From Planctomycetota bacterium (GTDB lineage: Bacteria; Planctomycetota; Uabimicrobiia; Uabimicrobiales; Uabimicrobiaceae), in assembly GCA_029260735.1 (NCBI GenBank), contig JAJDCR010000133.1:1-34491 (forward strand): a stretch of 34,491 nucleotides of DNA. The letters run 5' to 3'. The notes under the pieces were generated by a model. It was not told where the DNA came from and made no database searches. It saw only the letters and a list, made by a program, of their open reading frames with translations. Shown in pieces: positions 18,131 to 25,257 of this stretch (positions within the stretch are counted from its first letter, which is position 1; every line of letters begins with the position of its first letter). The position numbers and the translations under genes were made by a program.

Positions 18131-18172
18131 TACGGGTGAAACCCAAAAATTGAAAACAGAAAGATAAAACCG

Positions 18173-18504
18173 CTTTCGTCAGTCAAATGAAAGTACTTTT
18201 TCTTTTTTTTAATCGAGCTGTAAGTTAAGTAAACTGGAATCCAGAATCCAGTAGTCAGTATCGAACCCCGGCTTCGCTTTCGGGGTAAAAAACGGAAGAA
18301 ACTTTAGAAAATCGTTGCTCGGTTCGTAATCGTAATCTTAATCGTAATCTTAATCGAAAAAAAAGAAAAGATTACGATTAAGATTACGATTACGAATCGA
18401 GTCACGATTCTACTGGATTCTGAATTCTGGATTCCCTAAAAAACGCTTAACTTTGCCAAAATAAAACCCAAAAATGCACTTTTTTCGCTGCCGAATGTAG
18501 GATA
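18173..18504 (-). repeat. Long palindromic repeat family, copy A
   Basis: This copy of 332 bp shares both ends with copies B (19189-19430) and C (22911-23340). The outer end is CTTTCGTCAGTCAAATGAAA; the inner end is GCTGCCGAATGTAGGATA. Inside are GGAATCCAGAATCCAGTAG near the outer end, its complement near 18412-18437, and between them a very long AATCGTAATC-type hairpin. Copy A keeps the hairpin module but lacks the module with the AGAAGAGATATCTGAGG-type stretch found in copy B, so A and B look like different internal-deletion derivatives of a C-like unit. Confidence 0.75.
18323..18396. repeat. Perfect 29-bp inverted repeat (AATCGTAATC hairpin)
   Basis: The left arm 18323-18351 (TTCGTAATCGTAATCTTAAT...) is exactly complementary to the right arm 18368-18396, with a purine-rich 16-nt loop. 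Each arm is itself a short tandem of TCGTAA/TCTTAA units. A less perfect version stands in copy C at about 23059-23142. The structure could extrude as a cruciform or fold as a very stable RNA hairpin. Confidence 0.85.
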
Positions 18505-18509
18505 AAACC

Positions 18510-19178
18510 ATGAAAAGAAGATGGATTTTTTTTAGTATATTACTCTTATTCTGCTCATTTGTCTCAGGACAAAATGTTCCGGGAGAAGATTTTAATGAAT
18601 ATGTTTTACAAGTTTTAAAGAAGTATCCTACCAATGGAACTCATCGCTATTATTGGCCTAAAGGTGGAAACTGGGCGGGAAATACTCAGGATCTTTTTTA
18701 TAGGGGTAGTCTCTTTTCGAAGGGAGATCCGCAAAAACGCTGCTATTGCTGTGGTTTGACTTTTGAAGTTTTTTTGGAGGCTTATGAAAGTTACTGCCAA
18801 GCTAAAGGTTGGCCTTTTGTCATCAAAGATTTTTCTTCTGCGGATCTAAGAAAACTACGCGGACAATGGTTTGGGTCTGATGGAAACAAGAAAACTCTTC
18901 TCAACGCTGTTACTAAAAATAAACTAGGGACAGGTATTTCCTTAGAGCAAGCCAAACCAGGAGACTTTGTTCAACTTTGGCGGCACAGTGGCTCAGGACA
19001 TTCCGTTATTTTTATAAGTTGGTTGCGCGATAACGAACAAAAGATTATCGGGATACAATACTGGTCAACCCAAAAATCGACCAACGGAGTGGGATATAAT
19101 ACCGAATACATAAATGGATCATCCGTCGATAAAAAACAGCTTTATATTGCCCGAGTTGGTCTGAAACAAAATAAATAA
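18510..19178 (+). CDS. Secreted cysteine-peptidase-like (CHAP/NlpC-P60-like) protein
   Basis: This 222-residue protein has a clear signal peptide (MKRRW, then a hydrophobic stretch ending near SFVSG at about residue 20). The mature part has CYCCGLTFEVFLEAY, a plausible nucleophilic Cys at the head of a helix. It is followed by KPGDFVQLWRHSGSGHSVIF, the Gly-Asp-(F/L)-V-x-x-W...GHSV pattern of CHAP/NlpC-P60-type hydrolases, where the His is catalytic. A cell-wall or protein-processing cysteine hydrolase is a reasonable reading; no family name is certain. The gene is enclosed by inverted repeats, and its ribosome site (AGGA at 18499-18502, 7 nt before ATG) lies inside repeat A. Confidence 0.75.
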   Translation: MKRRWIFFSILLLFCSFVSGQNVPGEDFNEYVLQVLKKYPTNGTHRYYWPKGGNWAGNTQDLFYRGSLFSKGDPQKRCYCCGLTFEVFLEAYESYCQAKGWPFVIKDFSSADLRKLRGQWFGSDGNKKTLLNAVTKNKLGTGISLEQAKPGDFVQLWRHSGSGHSVIFISWLRDNEQKIIGIQYWSTQKSTNGVGYNTEYINGSSVDKKQLYIARVGLKQNK

Positions 19179-19188
19179 AGGTCTTTAG

Positions 19189-19430
19189 TATCCTACATTC
19201 GGCAGCGAAAAAAGCGTATTCTTGGGTTTTATTTCGGCAAAATTAAGCGTTTTTTAGAGAATCCAGAATCCAGTAGCCAGAATTCAGTAGAAAAAACAGA
19301 AGAAGAGATATCTGAGGTTTTTGCATTTCCCTACTGGATTCTGACTACTGGATTCTGGATTCCAGTTTACTTAACTTACAGCTCAATTAAAAAAAAGAAA
19401 AAATACTTTCATTTGACTGACGAAAGTGGG
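19189..19430 (+). repeat. Long palindromic repeat family, copy B
   Basis: This 242-bp copy is inverted with respect to copy A. It begins TATCCTACATTCGGCAGCG, continues with GGTTTTATTTCGGCAAAATT and GAATCCAGAATCCAGTAGCC, and after a short spacer shows two complementary units (CTACTGGATTCTGACTACTG, then GATTCTGGATTCCAG). It ends CATTTGACTGACGAAAGTGGG. It lacks the AATCGTAATC hairpin of copies A and C. Its outer end lies directly upstream of the response regulator and may contribute that gene's 5' region. Confidence 0.75.
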
Positions 19431-19438
19431 TAGTAGAA

Positions 19439-20122
19439 ATGCGTATTTTGTTAATCGAAGATGAAAAAGGAATGGTTCGTTTCATTCGCAAAGGGCTCCA
19501 AGAAGAAGGCTTCATTGTGGATGCGGCAGAGTCTGCCGAAGAAGCTCAAGAAGAAATGAAGGGAGTGGAGTATGATTTGGTTATTCTAGACATCATGCTC
19601 CCCAAGATGAACGGCTTTGATTTCCTTACTCATCTTCGAAAACGGGACAAGGATATTCTTGTTTTAATTTTAACCGCTCAAGATGGCATCTCGGATAAGC
19701 GGCAAGGATTTCAAAGTCATTGCGACGATTATCTGACAAAGCCATTTCACTTTGAAGAACTGCTTTTGCGTATTCACTCTTTACTACGACGTCAAAAAAA
19801 TGAAGTTACTCAAAAATCTCTGTCTATGGGCCTTTTAAAACTAGACCCTGACAGATTCCAAGTTCATTTTGATAGTGCTCCTGTTCCTCTTACTCGAAAA
19901 GAATTTGCCCTTCTACGCTATTTTTTGGCAAACCAAAACAGAGTACTCTCTCGGACACAGATTTTAAATCACGTTTGGCAGCACTCTTTTGATGTCGGAA
20001 CAAACGTTTTAGATGTGACAATTAACTCTCTGCGCAAAAAAATACCAGACTCGGCCCAAGCTCCCAAAATCGTAACTGTATATGGAGTAGGTTATGCTCT
20101 TCAAGAAGCCTCTCTTGAGTAA
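19439..20122 (+). CDS. OmpR/PhoB-family response regulator
   Basis: The 227-residue protein has an N-terminal receiver domain (acidic pocket IEDE near residues 7-10; phospho-acceptor Asp 51 in VILDIMLPKMNG; Thr in LTAQD; Lys in TKPF). A C-terminal winged-helix DNA-binding domain follows (LTRKEFALLRYFL, then NVLDVTINSLRKKI and GVGYAL). The sequence pattern is that of the CusR/CopR/QseB group. It is followed, with a 29-nt overlap, by its cognate sensor kinase. The start ATG lies 8 bp after repeat copy B, and the GTGGG of the repeat end is the nearest ribosome-site-like sequence, so the cassette insertion has probably replaced its original promoter region. Confidence 0.95.
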   Translation: MRILLIEDEKGMVRFIRKGLQEEGFIVDAAESAEEAQEEMKGVEYDLVILDIMLPKMNGFDFLTHLRKRDKDILVLILTAQDGISDKRQGFQSHCDDYLTKPFHFEELLLRIHSLLRRQKNEVTQKSLSMGLLKLDPDRFQVHFDSAPVPLTRKEFALLRYFLANQNRVLSRTQILNHVWQHSFDVGTNVLDVTINSLRKKIPDSAQAPKIVTVYGVGYALQEASLE

Positions 20123-21500
20123 TTCTCTTAAGATAAAAATTCTCGAAAAAAGATCCATTCGCTTTCACTTTGCTTTCTTTTTTTCTTTTTTCTTAGTCAT
20201 TTTACTTTGCCTCTTTGCCTCTTTGGTTTACACTTTGTTCCACTTTCAAATGGAACAAAGTATCCATAGCTCCCTCCTTTTTTCCACTCGACAAACGATC
20301 CAGCATTTTTTAGACCATGATTGTGAATGGCATTCGCATGAGGGAAGTGATATGGGAGTTGATCCACTCATTATCATTTGCATACTCGACTCTGAAAACA
20401 AAACGGTTTACTCCTCTTACTCTCTCTCAAAATCTTTTCTTTACCCTAATAAAGAAGAGTTAGGGAGTTTTCAAAAAATTGAAAAAGGAAAGTACCTTTG
20501 GTATGGAGAAACTTTTTTTGGAAAAAGTAAAGGCCCTTTTACTATCCACTCTTTTTACCTTCTAGAAAAAGAAAATCAGCGCTTACATAACCTAGCTATT
20601 ATCCTTCTTTGTGTAATCAGTCTTTCTGGTATTTTAGGGATGGTCGGGGCTTGGTATTTAGCCTACTATCTTCTTTCTCCTTTTCGACGTATCTCCAAAG
20701 AAGCTTCTCGGATTCGCGCAGAAAGTATGCAGGAAAAATTAGTCTACAAAATTCCCCACGATGAAGTCGGAAAACTCTCGCGAACTCTCAACGATCTCTT
20801 CGATCGTTTACATAGATCTTTTGCTGCTTTGAAGCGATTCACAAGCGATGCCTCCCATGAACTCAAAACTCCTCTAAGCATTATCAGAGGAGATATAGAG
20901 GTTCTTTTACGTCGGCAACGCTCCTGCCAAGAGTATGAAGAAACTCTCCAGGAAACTCTCAAAGAAATCGACAGGATGATAGGTCTAACCCAAGGACTCC
21001 TCACTATAGCCCAAGCAGAAAGCAAGCAAATCACCTTAGAGAAAAAGGAACTTTCTCTTTTCACAATGATTCCAGAGATATTAGAAAAAACCGAAAAACT
21101 CTGTTCTCACAACAAAAAAATCGAAATTGACAACATAATCAAAGAAGAAGATACTTTGCAAGGAAACTATCGCTGGGTAAGACAAATTTTAGAGAACCTC
21201 CTTGTCAATGCCTGGCAATATACACCCGACCAAGGTAAAATAACTATCCAAGCAAATTCTCTAGAGCAAAGCAGCGAAGTCATCATTAGTAACACGGGCC
21301 CGAGAATCCCGCCAGAGGACATGCCCCATATTTTTGATCGATTCTATCGAATAGACACAGGACGAACTCGAAAAAATGGAGGATTTGGCCTAGGTTTAGC
21401 CATCGCTAAAGCTCTCGCTCAAGCCCAAGGAGGAAATCTTACGGCTAAGAGCCCCACAAACGAGGAAACCTCGTTTATTTTGTCTTTACCGCATTTTTGA
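20094..21500 (+). CDS. Membrane sensor histidine kinase (HAMP, HisKA, HATPase)
   Basis: The 468-residue protein has membrane helices at about 24-48 and 167-193. They enclose a periplasmic sensor of about 115 residues containing the His/Cys/acid-rich stretch DHDCEWHSHEGSD (about 74-86), which might bind a metal ion. A HAMP domain follows (about 190-243). The phospho-acceptor His 255 is in SDASHELKTPLSIIRGD, and the ATPase shows the N box (NLLVNAWQYTP, about 368), FDRFYR and GGFGLGLAIAK. ATG 20094 lies inside the response regulator gene, with 29 nt of overlap; a TTG at 20115 is an alternative. Overlap and order indicate one two-component operon. No obvious efflux target gene lies next to it. 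Confidence 0.93.
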   Translation: MLFKKPLLSNSLKIKILEKRSIRFHFAFFFSFFLVILLCLFASLVYTLFHFQMEQSIHSSLLFSTRQTIQHFLDHDCEWHSHEGSDMGVDPLIIICILDSENKTVYSSYSLSKSFLYPNKEELGSFQKIEKGKYLWYGETFFGKSKGPFTIHSFYLLEKENQRLHNLAIILLCVISLSGILGMVGAWYLAYYLLSPFRRISKEASRIRAESMQEKLVYKIPHDEVGKLSRTLNDLFDRLHRSFAALKRFTSDASHELKTPLSIIRGDIEVLLRRQRSCQEYEETLQETLKEIDRMIGLTQGLLTIAQAESKQITLEKKELSLFTMIPEILEKTEKLCSHNKKIEIDNIIKEEDTLQGNYRWVRQILENLLVNAWQYTPDQGKITIQANSLEQSSEVIISNTGPRIPPEDMPHIFDRFYRIDTGRTRKNGGFGLGLAIAKALAQAQGGNLTAKSPTNEETSFILSLPHF

Positions 21501-21530
21501 TGATAAGGGGAGGGAGTTTGAGAGGAATAT

Positions 21531-21600
21531 CCGTTATAACAAAATATAACGTTATGTTTTTGATGTAGGGACGTGCGGTATGCCCCTTGTGGGCGTCCGC
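21531..21600. repeat. Intergenic palindromes between convergent genes
   Basis: GTTATAACAAAATATAAC forms a short palindrome near 21531-21550. At 21569-21598 GGACG pairs with CGTCC around an inner GCCC/GGGC hairpin, and a CCGCAACGCC tail follows. This G+C-rich block stands out from the AT-rich surroundings and looks like a dispersed intergenic palindrome. There is no T-run, so it is not a clear terminator for the histidine kinase or the convergent PEP-CTERM gene. Confidence 0.4.
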
Positions 21601-21632
21601 AACGCCTAATATAATAGTGCGCAAAAGCTTTC

Positions 21633-22175
21633 CTACGAAATCTTAAAAACAAAGAGCCCTAAAAATCCGGTTAGCAAAAGAAAAATAGAGCTTGGTTCTG
21701 GGACACTTGCCGAAAACTCAACATTTATCTCAATGGTGCTACTAGGGCTAAAACTACTGGCTAAGTTGACTTGAATAAAATCATCGCCAAAGGTTGTTTG
21801 GGCAGAAGAAATAGTGATGCCACTGGAAACAAAAGAAACGTCTTGAATGGTGTTACTGAAGCCTGTAAAGACGTAGCCATCAAAGGTGGTAGCATCTCCA
21901 ATGTAAGCACTACTACTTGTGAAATCTAAAAAGATTGTTGTCGCTTCAGGGTTGATGATAACATGGATACTATCATTTACCTGATCAGAATTCCCTAAAA
22001 CAACTGTTGTCGGGCTTCCTGTTAACTGAGTAAGGCTCGTTGTCGCATTAGGAAAACCTCGGCTGATGGTCAAAGTATCTCCGAGCATCGTTCCAAAAAG
22101 CGAGGGGGCCCATATTCCTGCGCAAAAGAAAAACACGGCGCTTAACCTAAATAGACTTGATTTTACTTGGTACAT
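21633..22175 (-). CDS. PEP-CTERM sorted surface protein
   Basis: The 180-residue protein has a signal peptide (about residues 1-29, ending near SLFGTM). A Thr/Ser-rich beta-type body follows, and a C-terminal PEP-CTERM sorting signal: the motif VPEPSS at about 158-163, a hydrophobic helix (IFLLLTGFLGLFVF) and a short basic tail with a single Lys (KIS). Such proteins are cut and anchored by an exosortase (EpsH/XrtA type), usually in exopolysaccharide-making Gram-negatives. No exosortase is in the window. The body has no recognisable enzyme motif. The upstream 200 bp to the next feature show nothing clear. Confidence 0.85.
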   Translation of the reverse strand: MYQVKSSLFRLSAVFFFCAGIWAPSLFGTMLGDTLTISRGFPNATTSLTQLTGSPTTVVLGNSDQVNDSIHVIINPEATTIFLDFTSSSAYIGDATTFDGYVFTGFSNTIQDVSFVSSGITISSAQTTFGDDFIQVNLASSFSPSSTIEINVEFSASVPEPSSIFLLLTGFLGLFVFKIS

Positions 22176-22373
22176 TCACTGCTCCCTTGATGCCAGAAAT
22201 TTTGCCATTAAAGAACTGACAATCTACTTGGAATTTTTGAAATAAATAGTAATCTTAAGTTATCGAATTAACATAGTTTACTCTAAAATATCTCTAAATT
22301 CAAAAAAAAACAAAAATAAACATGGGCTTAGAATTAGGGTGAGTAGCATTTAAAATTTGGAGAGGACAAGACA

Positions 22374-22514
22374 GTGAAAATACTTCCGTTTACTCTTATA
22401 CTACTTTTGGCTCTTAGCATTAGCCAAGCGGAGCTCATTCTCTCTCACATAGGAGATACTGATCCTCTCCTCGAAGGCTGGACTTTAGATCAATCTGCTG
22501 GGGCTAGTTACTAA
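22374..22514 (+). pseudogene. Truncated start of a secreted protein gene
   Basis: A frame with a GTG start at 22374 and a good GGAGAGG site 8 nt upstream gives a signal peptide (KILPFTLILLLALSISQA) and about 27 mature residues (ELILSHIGDTDPLLEGW...). It then stops at 22512-22514. Past a small frame change the sequence continues NFGNSGSADG, fitting the same kind of protein, before it meets the toxin fragment on the other strand at about 22540. Only the first 50-60 codons of what was probably a PEP-CTERM or LamG-like secreted protein remain. Confidence 0.55.
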
Positions 22515-22615
22515 TTTTGGTAATAGTGGAAGTGCCGATGGTTAGAGCCAGGGAACAAGTCGGACAAATCATCTACTAACTTAGGCGAAAGATTCTGATC
22601 AAATAGTAACTTCAT
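22511..22615 (-). pseudogene. Truncated DUF5615 (PIN-like toxin) gene
   Basis: ATG at 22615 overlaps the stop of the DUF433 remnant (AAATGA). It opens the frame MKLLFDQNLSPKLVDDLSDL followed by FPGSNH, the typical N-terminus of DUF5615 PIN-like toxins, with the first catalytic Asp (FDQNLSP). After SNH the match ends abruptly (about 22540) and the frame runs through the complement of the broken secreted-protein gene to a chance stop. About three quarters of the toxin, including the remaining acidic residues, is missing, so it cannot be an active nuclease. Confidence 0.65.
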
Positions 22616-22838
22616 TTAATAGTCACTAGCATACTTCGCTCCCGCTCTGCCGCAAAGGCTAAGCAAGCTTGAATGTCCTCTGTTGTTAAATATGGGAAAT
22701 CATCAATAATCTCGGTAACACTCATTCCCGCTGCTAAATATGAAAGGACATCATAAACAGTGATACGCATGCCTCTAATACATGGTCTGCCACCACGCTT
22801 CCTTCAATGGTAATCAGTTCTCTCCACTGTTTGTTCAT
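22612..22838 (-). pseudogene. Frameshifted DUF433 antitoxin gene
   Basis: From ATG 22838 (with GGAGA about 7 nt upstream) the frame reads MNKQWRELITIEGS. The typical continuation GGRPCIRGMRITVYDVLSYL ... FPYLTTEDIQACLAFAA then lies in another frame, so a small deletion near 22790 removed the Val-Cys codons normally found before GG. The second frame runs to TGA at 22612-22614. DUF433 proteins are the usual antitoxin partner of DUF5615 toxins. Both genes of this pair are therefore broken. Confidence 0.7.
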
Positions 22839-22910
22839 TATAAATCTCCAAAGAAATCTATCTCTTGGCTACTTACTAAATTCTCATTACTTCGTTTTTG
22901 GATATGTTTT

Positions 22911-23340
22911 CCTACATTTGGCAGAGAAAAAAGCGTGTTTTTAGGTTTTATTTCGGCAAAGTTAAGCATTTTTTAGGGAATCCAGAATCCAGTAGCCAGC
23001 ATCGAACCGGCTTCGCTTCGGGGTAAAATCAAGAACTGACTTTGTTTCTTCGTAATTCGATTCGTAATCTTAATCGTAATCCTAATCGTACTCGTAATCG
23101 AAAAATAAAAAAAGATTACGATTAGGATTAGGATTACGAATCGAGTCACGATTTTTATCGAACTATAACTCCTATAAATATTGAAGTCAGTTAGGAGAAT
23201 CCAGTAGAAAAAAACAGAAAAAGACATCTCAGGGAGGTTTTTGGATTTCCCTACTGGGTTCTGGATTCTGGATTCCTTTTTAATTGACTTACAGCCCGAT
23301 TTGAAAGAAAAAATACCTTCATTTGACTGACGAAAGTGGG
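22911..23340 (+). repeat. Long palindromic repeat family, copy C (longest copy)
   Basis: This 430-bp copy starts CCTACATTTGGCAGAG and ends CATTTGACTGACGAAAGTGGG, matching both ends of copies A and B. It holds both internal modules: the AATCGTAATC-type hairpin (about 23059-23142), as in copy A, and the block with AGACATCTCAGGGAGG, TTTCCCTACTGG and TTCTGGATTCTGGATTCC, as in copy B. It therefore resembles the parent unit. There is no passenger gene and no coding frame I can support, and it fills most of the gap between the toxin-antitoxin remnant and the gene ending at 23484. Confidence 0.75.
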
Positions 23341-23483
23341 GTTTTCTATTCTTATATCTATAAATGTATCCTTTGACTTGCCATTTAACAAGAAAAGTTT
23401 AAAAAATAGAAGAATGAATTTCTGTTACTAACCTCGCACACCTAACATTCCAAAAAATCAATAACTCTGATTATCTTCTAAGA

Positions 23484-23864
23484 TTACACTCTTAGCAAAA
23501 GATAGTCGTCCAAGTAAGGATTCCAACGGCGAGCAAAAATACCATGATAGTATGGTTGTTGTATCTCATAGCATAAAATCATTAGGGTGATAATCAGTTG
23601 CCCAATAAAACTAGTTTCTAAAGTCCAAAAATGTCCATAAATCCCCAGAAAGATTTGGCTAAGAAAAAGAAATGACCAAATCAACTCCGCTTTACGTCGA
23701 ATTCGGAAAATATTGCAAAATAGGAAAAAATGCCCCACCACAAAGGGAACGAACCAAATAAAGGGTCTAAAATCTTGTCCCCCAATGCTTACTCCTAGAG
23801 CTAGTAGCAATACAAAACCATCTCCGTAAGAAAAGCGAAATCCATAGGTTCTATTCTTTTTCAT
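23484..23864 (-). CDS. Small multi-pass membrane protein, function unknown
   Basis: From ATG 23864, with AGGA about 8 nt upstream, this gives a 126-residue protein with about four hydrophobic segments (YGDGFVLLLALGVSIGG, PFIWFVPFVVGHFFLF, LIWSFLFLSQIFLGIYG, IGQLIITLMILCYEI). It has a polar C-terminus with aromatic and basic residues (RRWNPYLDDYLLL). An upstream in-frame ATG at 23954 is possible but lacks a ribosome site. I recognise no family. It is isolated between repeat copy C and the divergent CRISPR-cas operon; the 23955-24152 stretch upstream shows nothing I can name. Confidence 0.55.
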   Translation of the reverse strand: MKKNRTYGFRFSYGDGFVLLLALGVSIGGQDFRPFIWFVPFVVGHFFLFCNIFRIRRKAELIWSFLFLSQIFLGIYGHFWTLETSFIGQLIITLMILCYEIQQPYYHGIFARRWNPYLDDYLLLRV

Positions 23865-24152
23865 GACAATATCCTTTAAACTTCTATGACAATATTCATT
23901 GTAGACAAAATCAACTTCAAAAAGAATATTTCTTTGTAAGTGTGCACTCCGCAAGAGAATGTTTTTCCGTTCTGAAGGTCAGAAACAAAGAAAGTTCCCA
24001 AGCCAATTTTAATAAAGTACTACAGGCTAAAAAAGATCATGGCCTTTAGGCTGCCCTAGTCACTCCAAAACATCCTCTTGCTCCGTTTATTTCGCTTCGC
24101 GACAAAAACCTAAGAACGAAAACTTTGGGTGAAAAAAAAATAAATATTTTTT

Positions 24153-24192
24153 TAGGGTGCTACTACAGATTACCCACCCTATAAGTTATAAT
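24153..24192 (+). promoter_or_regulatory. Candidate cas operon promoter with operator palindrome
   Basis: TAGGGTG (24153-24159) and CACCCTA (24175-24181) form a perfect 7-bp inverted repeat with 15 bp between them. A consensus TATAAT -10 box lies just downstream at 24187-24192, and the -35 position (about 24164-24169, TACAGA) is poor and lies inside the palindrome. A further GGGTG is at 24128-24132. The layout fits control by a dimeric regulator such as the WYL protein encoded 57 bp downstream of the -10 box. Confidence 0.45.
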
Positions 24193-24248
24193 CAATTTAC
24201 TTTTGGTAAAAAAAATCCACGTTTTTGAGTAAAGAAAAGGTTCTTTTA

Positions 24249-25256
24249 ATGAAGAAAAATCAAAAACCTAGAGAAACAGAGGTAAATCGAAGACCCCGAC
24301 AAAGAATGGATGTCATTGACTTTGAAATTAGAAAAGGTAACTATCCAAACTGTACAGATATGGCAAAGATTTTAGAGGTATGCAAAGAAACTGTGAAACG
24401 CGATATACGATTCATGAGATACGATTTAAAGGCTCCTCTAGAATTTGATTATAGAAAAAATGGCTATTACTATACTGCCCCCGATTATTTTATTCCTTCG
24501 ACAAGAGTGACGAATGATGACATCGAAAACCTGAAATTAGCAGAGCAAATCATTGAGAAATATGAAAAGACTTTACAATTAAAAGGGATAAAAGAAACCT
24601 TTGGTAAAATCTATAAGTATCTTCCAAATGACTATAGTTTGTTTTCTTCTCCGATGAAGTTTAGTCAAAACCCCTTAGCGGAGATTTCCTCGGGAGCTAT
24701 CAATATCATCAAAAAAGCTTTCTTTTGTAAAAAAGAAGTTGAAATAACCTACGAATCTTTTAATAGCCAAAAAACAAGTAAACGTATTGTAGATCCTTAT
24801 TACATCCATGAAAAGTATACAAATTCTCTCTACGTGATAGCCTACTGTCACAATAAAAAAGATGTTAGGGTATTTGCTATGCATAGAATTCGCAAAGCAA
24901 AAATACTTGAAAATGAATATATGATACCTTCAGATTTTTGCCCAGAAGAATATTTAAAAGATAGCTTTTCTTTAGAAAAAGGGAGCCCTGTTTATAATTT
25001 CGTTTTTAAATTTACGCCTAAACAAGCTAAATATCTCCGTGAAAAAACATGGCATCACAGTCAAACGATAGAAAATTTAGAAGACGGTTCGATTCTATTT
25101 AAACTGCAAGCAAGAGGGCTCCATGAGCTGAAACGCTGGGTTTTGCAGTATGGGGGAGAAGTAGAGGTAATCGAGCCGCCAGAGTTGAGGAAAGAAGTCT
25201 GTGGAGAGTTAGAAAAAATGTTGCAAGTTTATACCATCAAGAAGAAGGGAGATTAA
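24249..25256 (+). CDS. WYL-domain HTH transcriptional regulator of the CRISPR-cas operon
   Basis: This 335-residue protein has an N-terminal winged helix-turn-helix (about 20-75: NCTDMAKILEVCKETVKRDI) and a middle WYL domain (about 145-220: VEITYESF, RIVDPYYIHEK, NSLYVIAYCHNKKDVRVFAM, HRIRKA). A C-terminal WCX-type extension ends the protein (FKLQARGLHELKRWVLQYGG). The family uses the WYL pocket to sense nucleotide-like or nucleic-acid ligands and controls defence loci. ATG 24249 has AAGG about 8 nt upstream; TTG 24225 is an in-frame alternative. It is the first gene of the operon and cas6 begins 1 bp after its stop, so it probably regulates its own operon. Confidence 0.9.
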   Translation: MKKNQKPRETEVNRRPRQRMDVIDFEIRKGNYPNCTDMAKILEVCKETVKRDIRFMRYDLKAPLEFDYRKNGYYYTAPDYFIPSTRVTNDDIENLKLAEQIIEKYEKTLQLKGIKETFGKIYKYLPNDYSLFSSPMKFSQNPLAEISSGAINIIKKAFFCKKEVEITYESFNSQKTSKRIVDPYYIHEKYTNSLYVIAYCHNKKDVRVFAMHRIRKAKILENEYMIPSDFCPEEYLKDSFSLEKGSPVYNFVFKFTPKQAKYLREKTWHHSQTIENLEDGSILFKLQARGLHELKRWVLQYGGEVEVIEPPELRKEVCGELEKMLQVYTIKKKGD

Positions 25257-25257
25257 T

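Larger units (their letters stand above)
18173..19430. mobile_element. Composite cassette: one gene between inverted repeat copies A and B
   Basis: Copies A (18173-18504) and B (19189-19430) are inverted, with their matching inner ends facing each other. The single gene between them begins 6 bp after copy A and ends about 10 bp before copy B. The outer ends are both the CTTTCGTCAGTC/GACTGACGAAAG sequence. The layout resembles a small composite transposon without transposase; movement would need a trans-acting enzyme, or the pair arose by recombination. The cassette stops 8 bp before the response regulator start codon. Confidence 0.6.

Noticed and set aside
18265..18290. tRNA-like T-arm sequence (TCGAACCCCGG ... 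CGGGG) in repeat copies A and C
   Set aside because: No acceptor, D or anticodon arms fit around it; it is a small hairpin of the repeat.
18173..19430. Retron or group II intron as explanation of the structured repeats
   Set aside because: There is no reverse transcriptase, no intron domain V-like motif, and the passenger protein is a secreted hydrolase.
21569..21598. Terminator for the histidine kinase gene
   Set aside because: The hairpin is GC-rich but no T-run follows on either strand, and a dispersed palindrome explains it as well.
22973..23227. Minus-strand open frame of 84 residues rich in Ile/Thr/Arg
   Set aside because: It translates the tandem TCGTAA hairpin of repeat copy C; no ribosome site and no protein-like composition.
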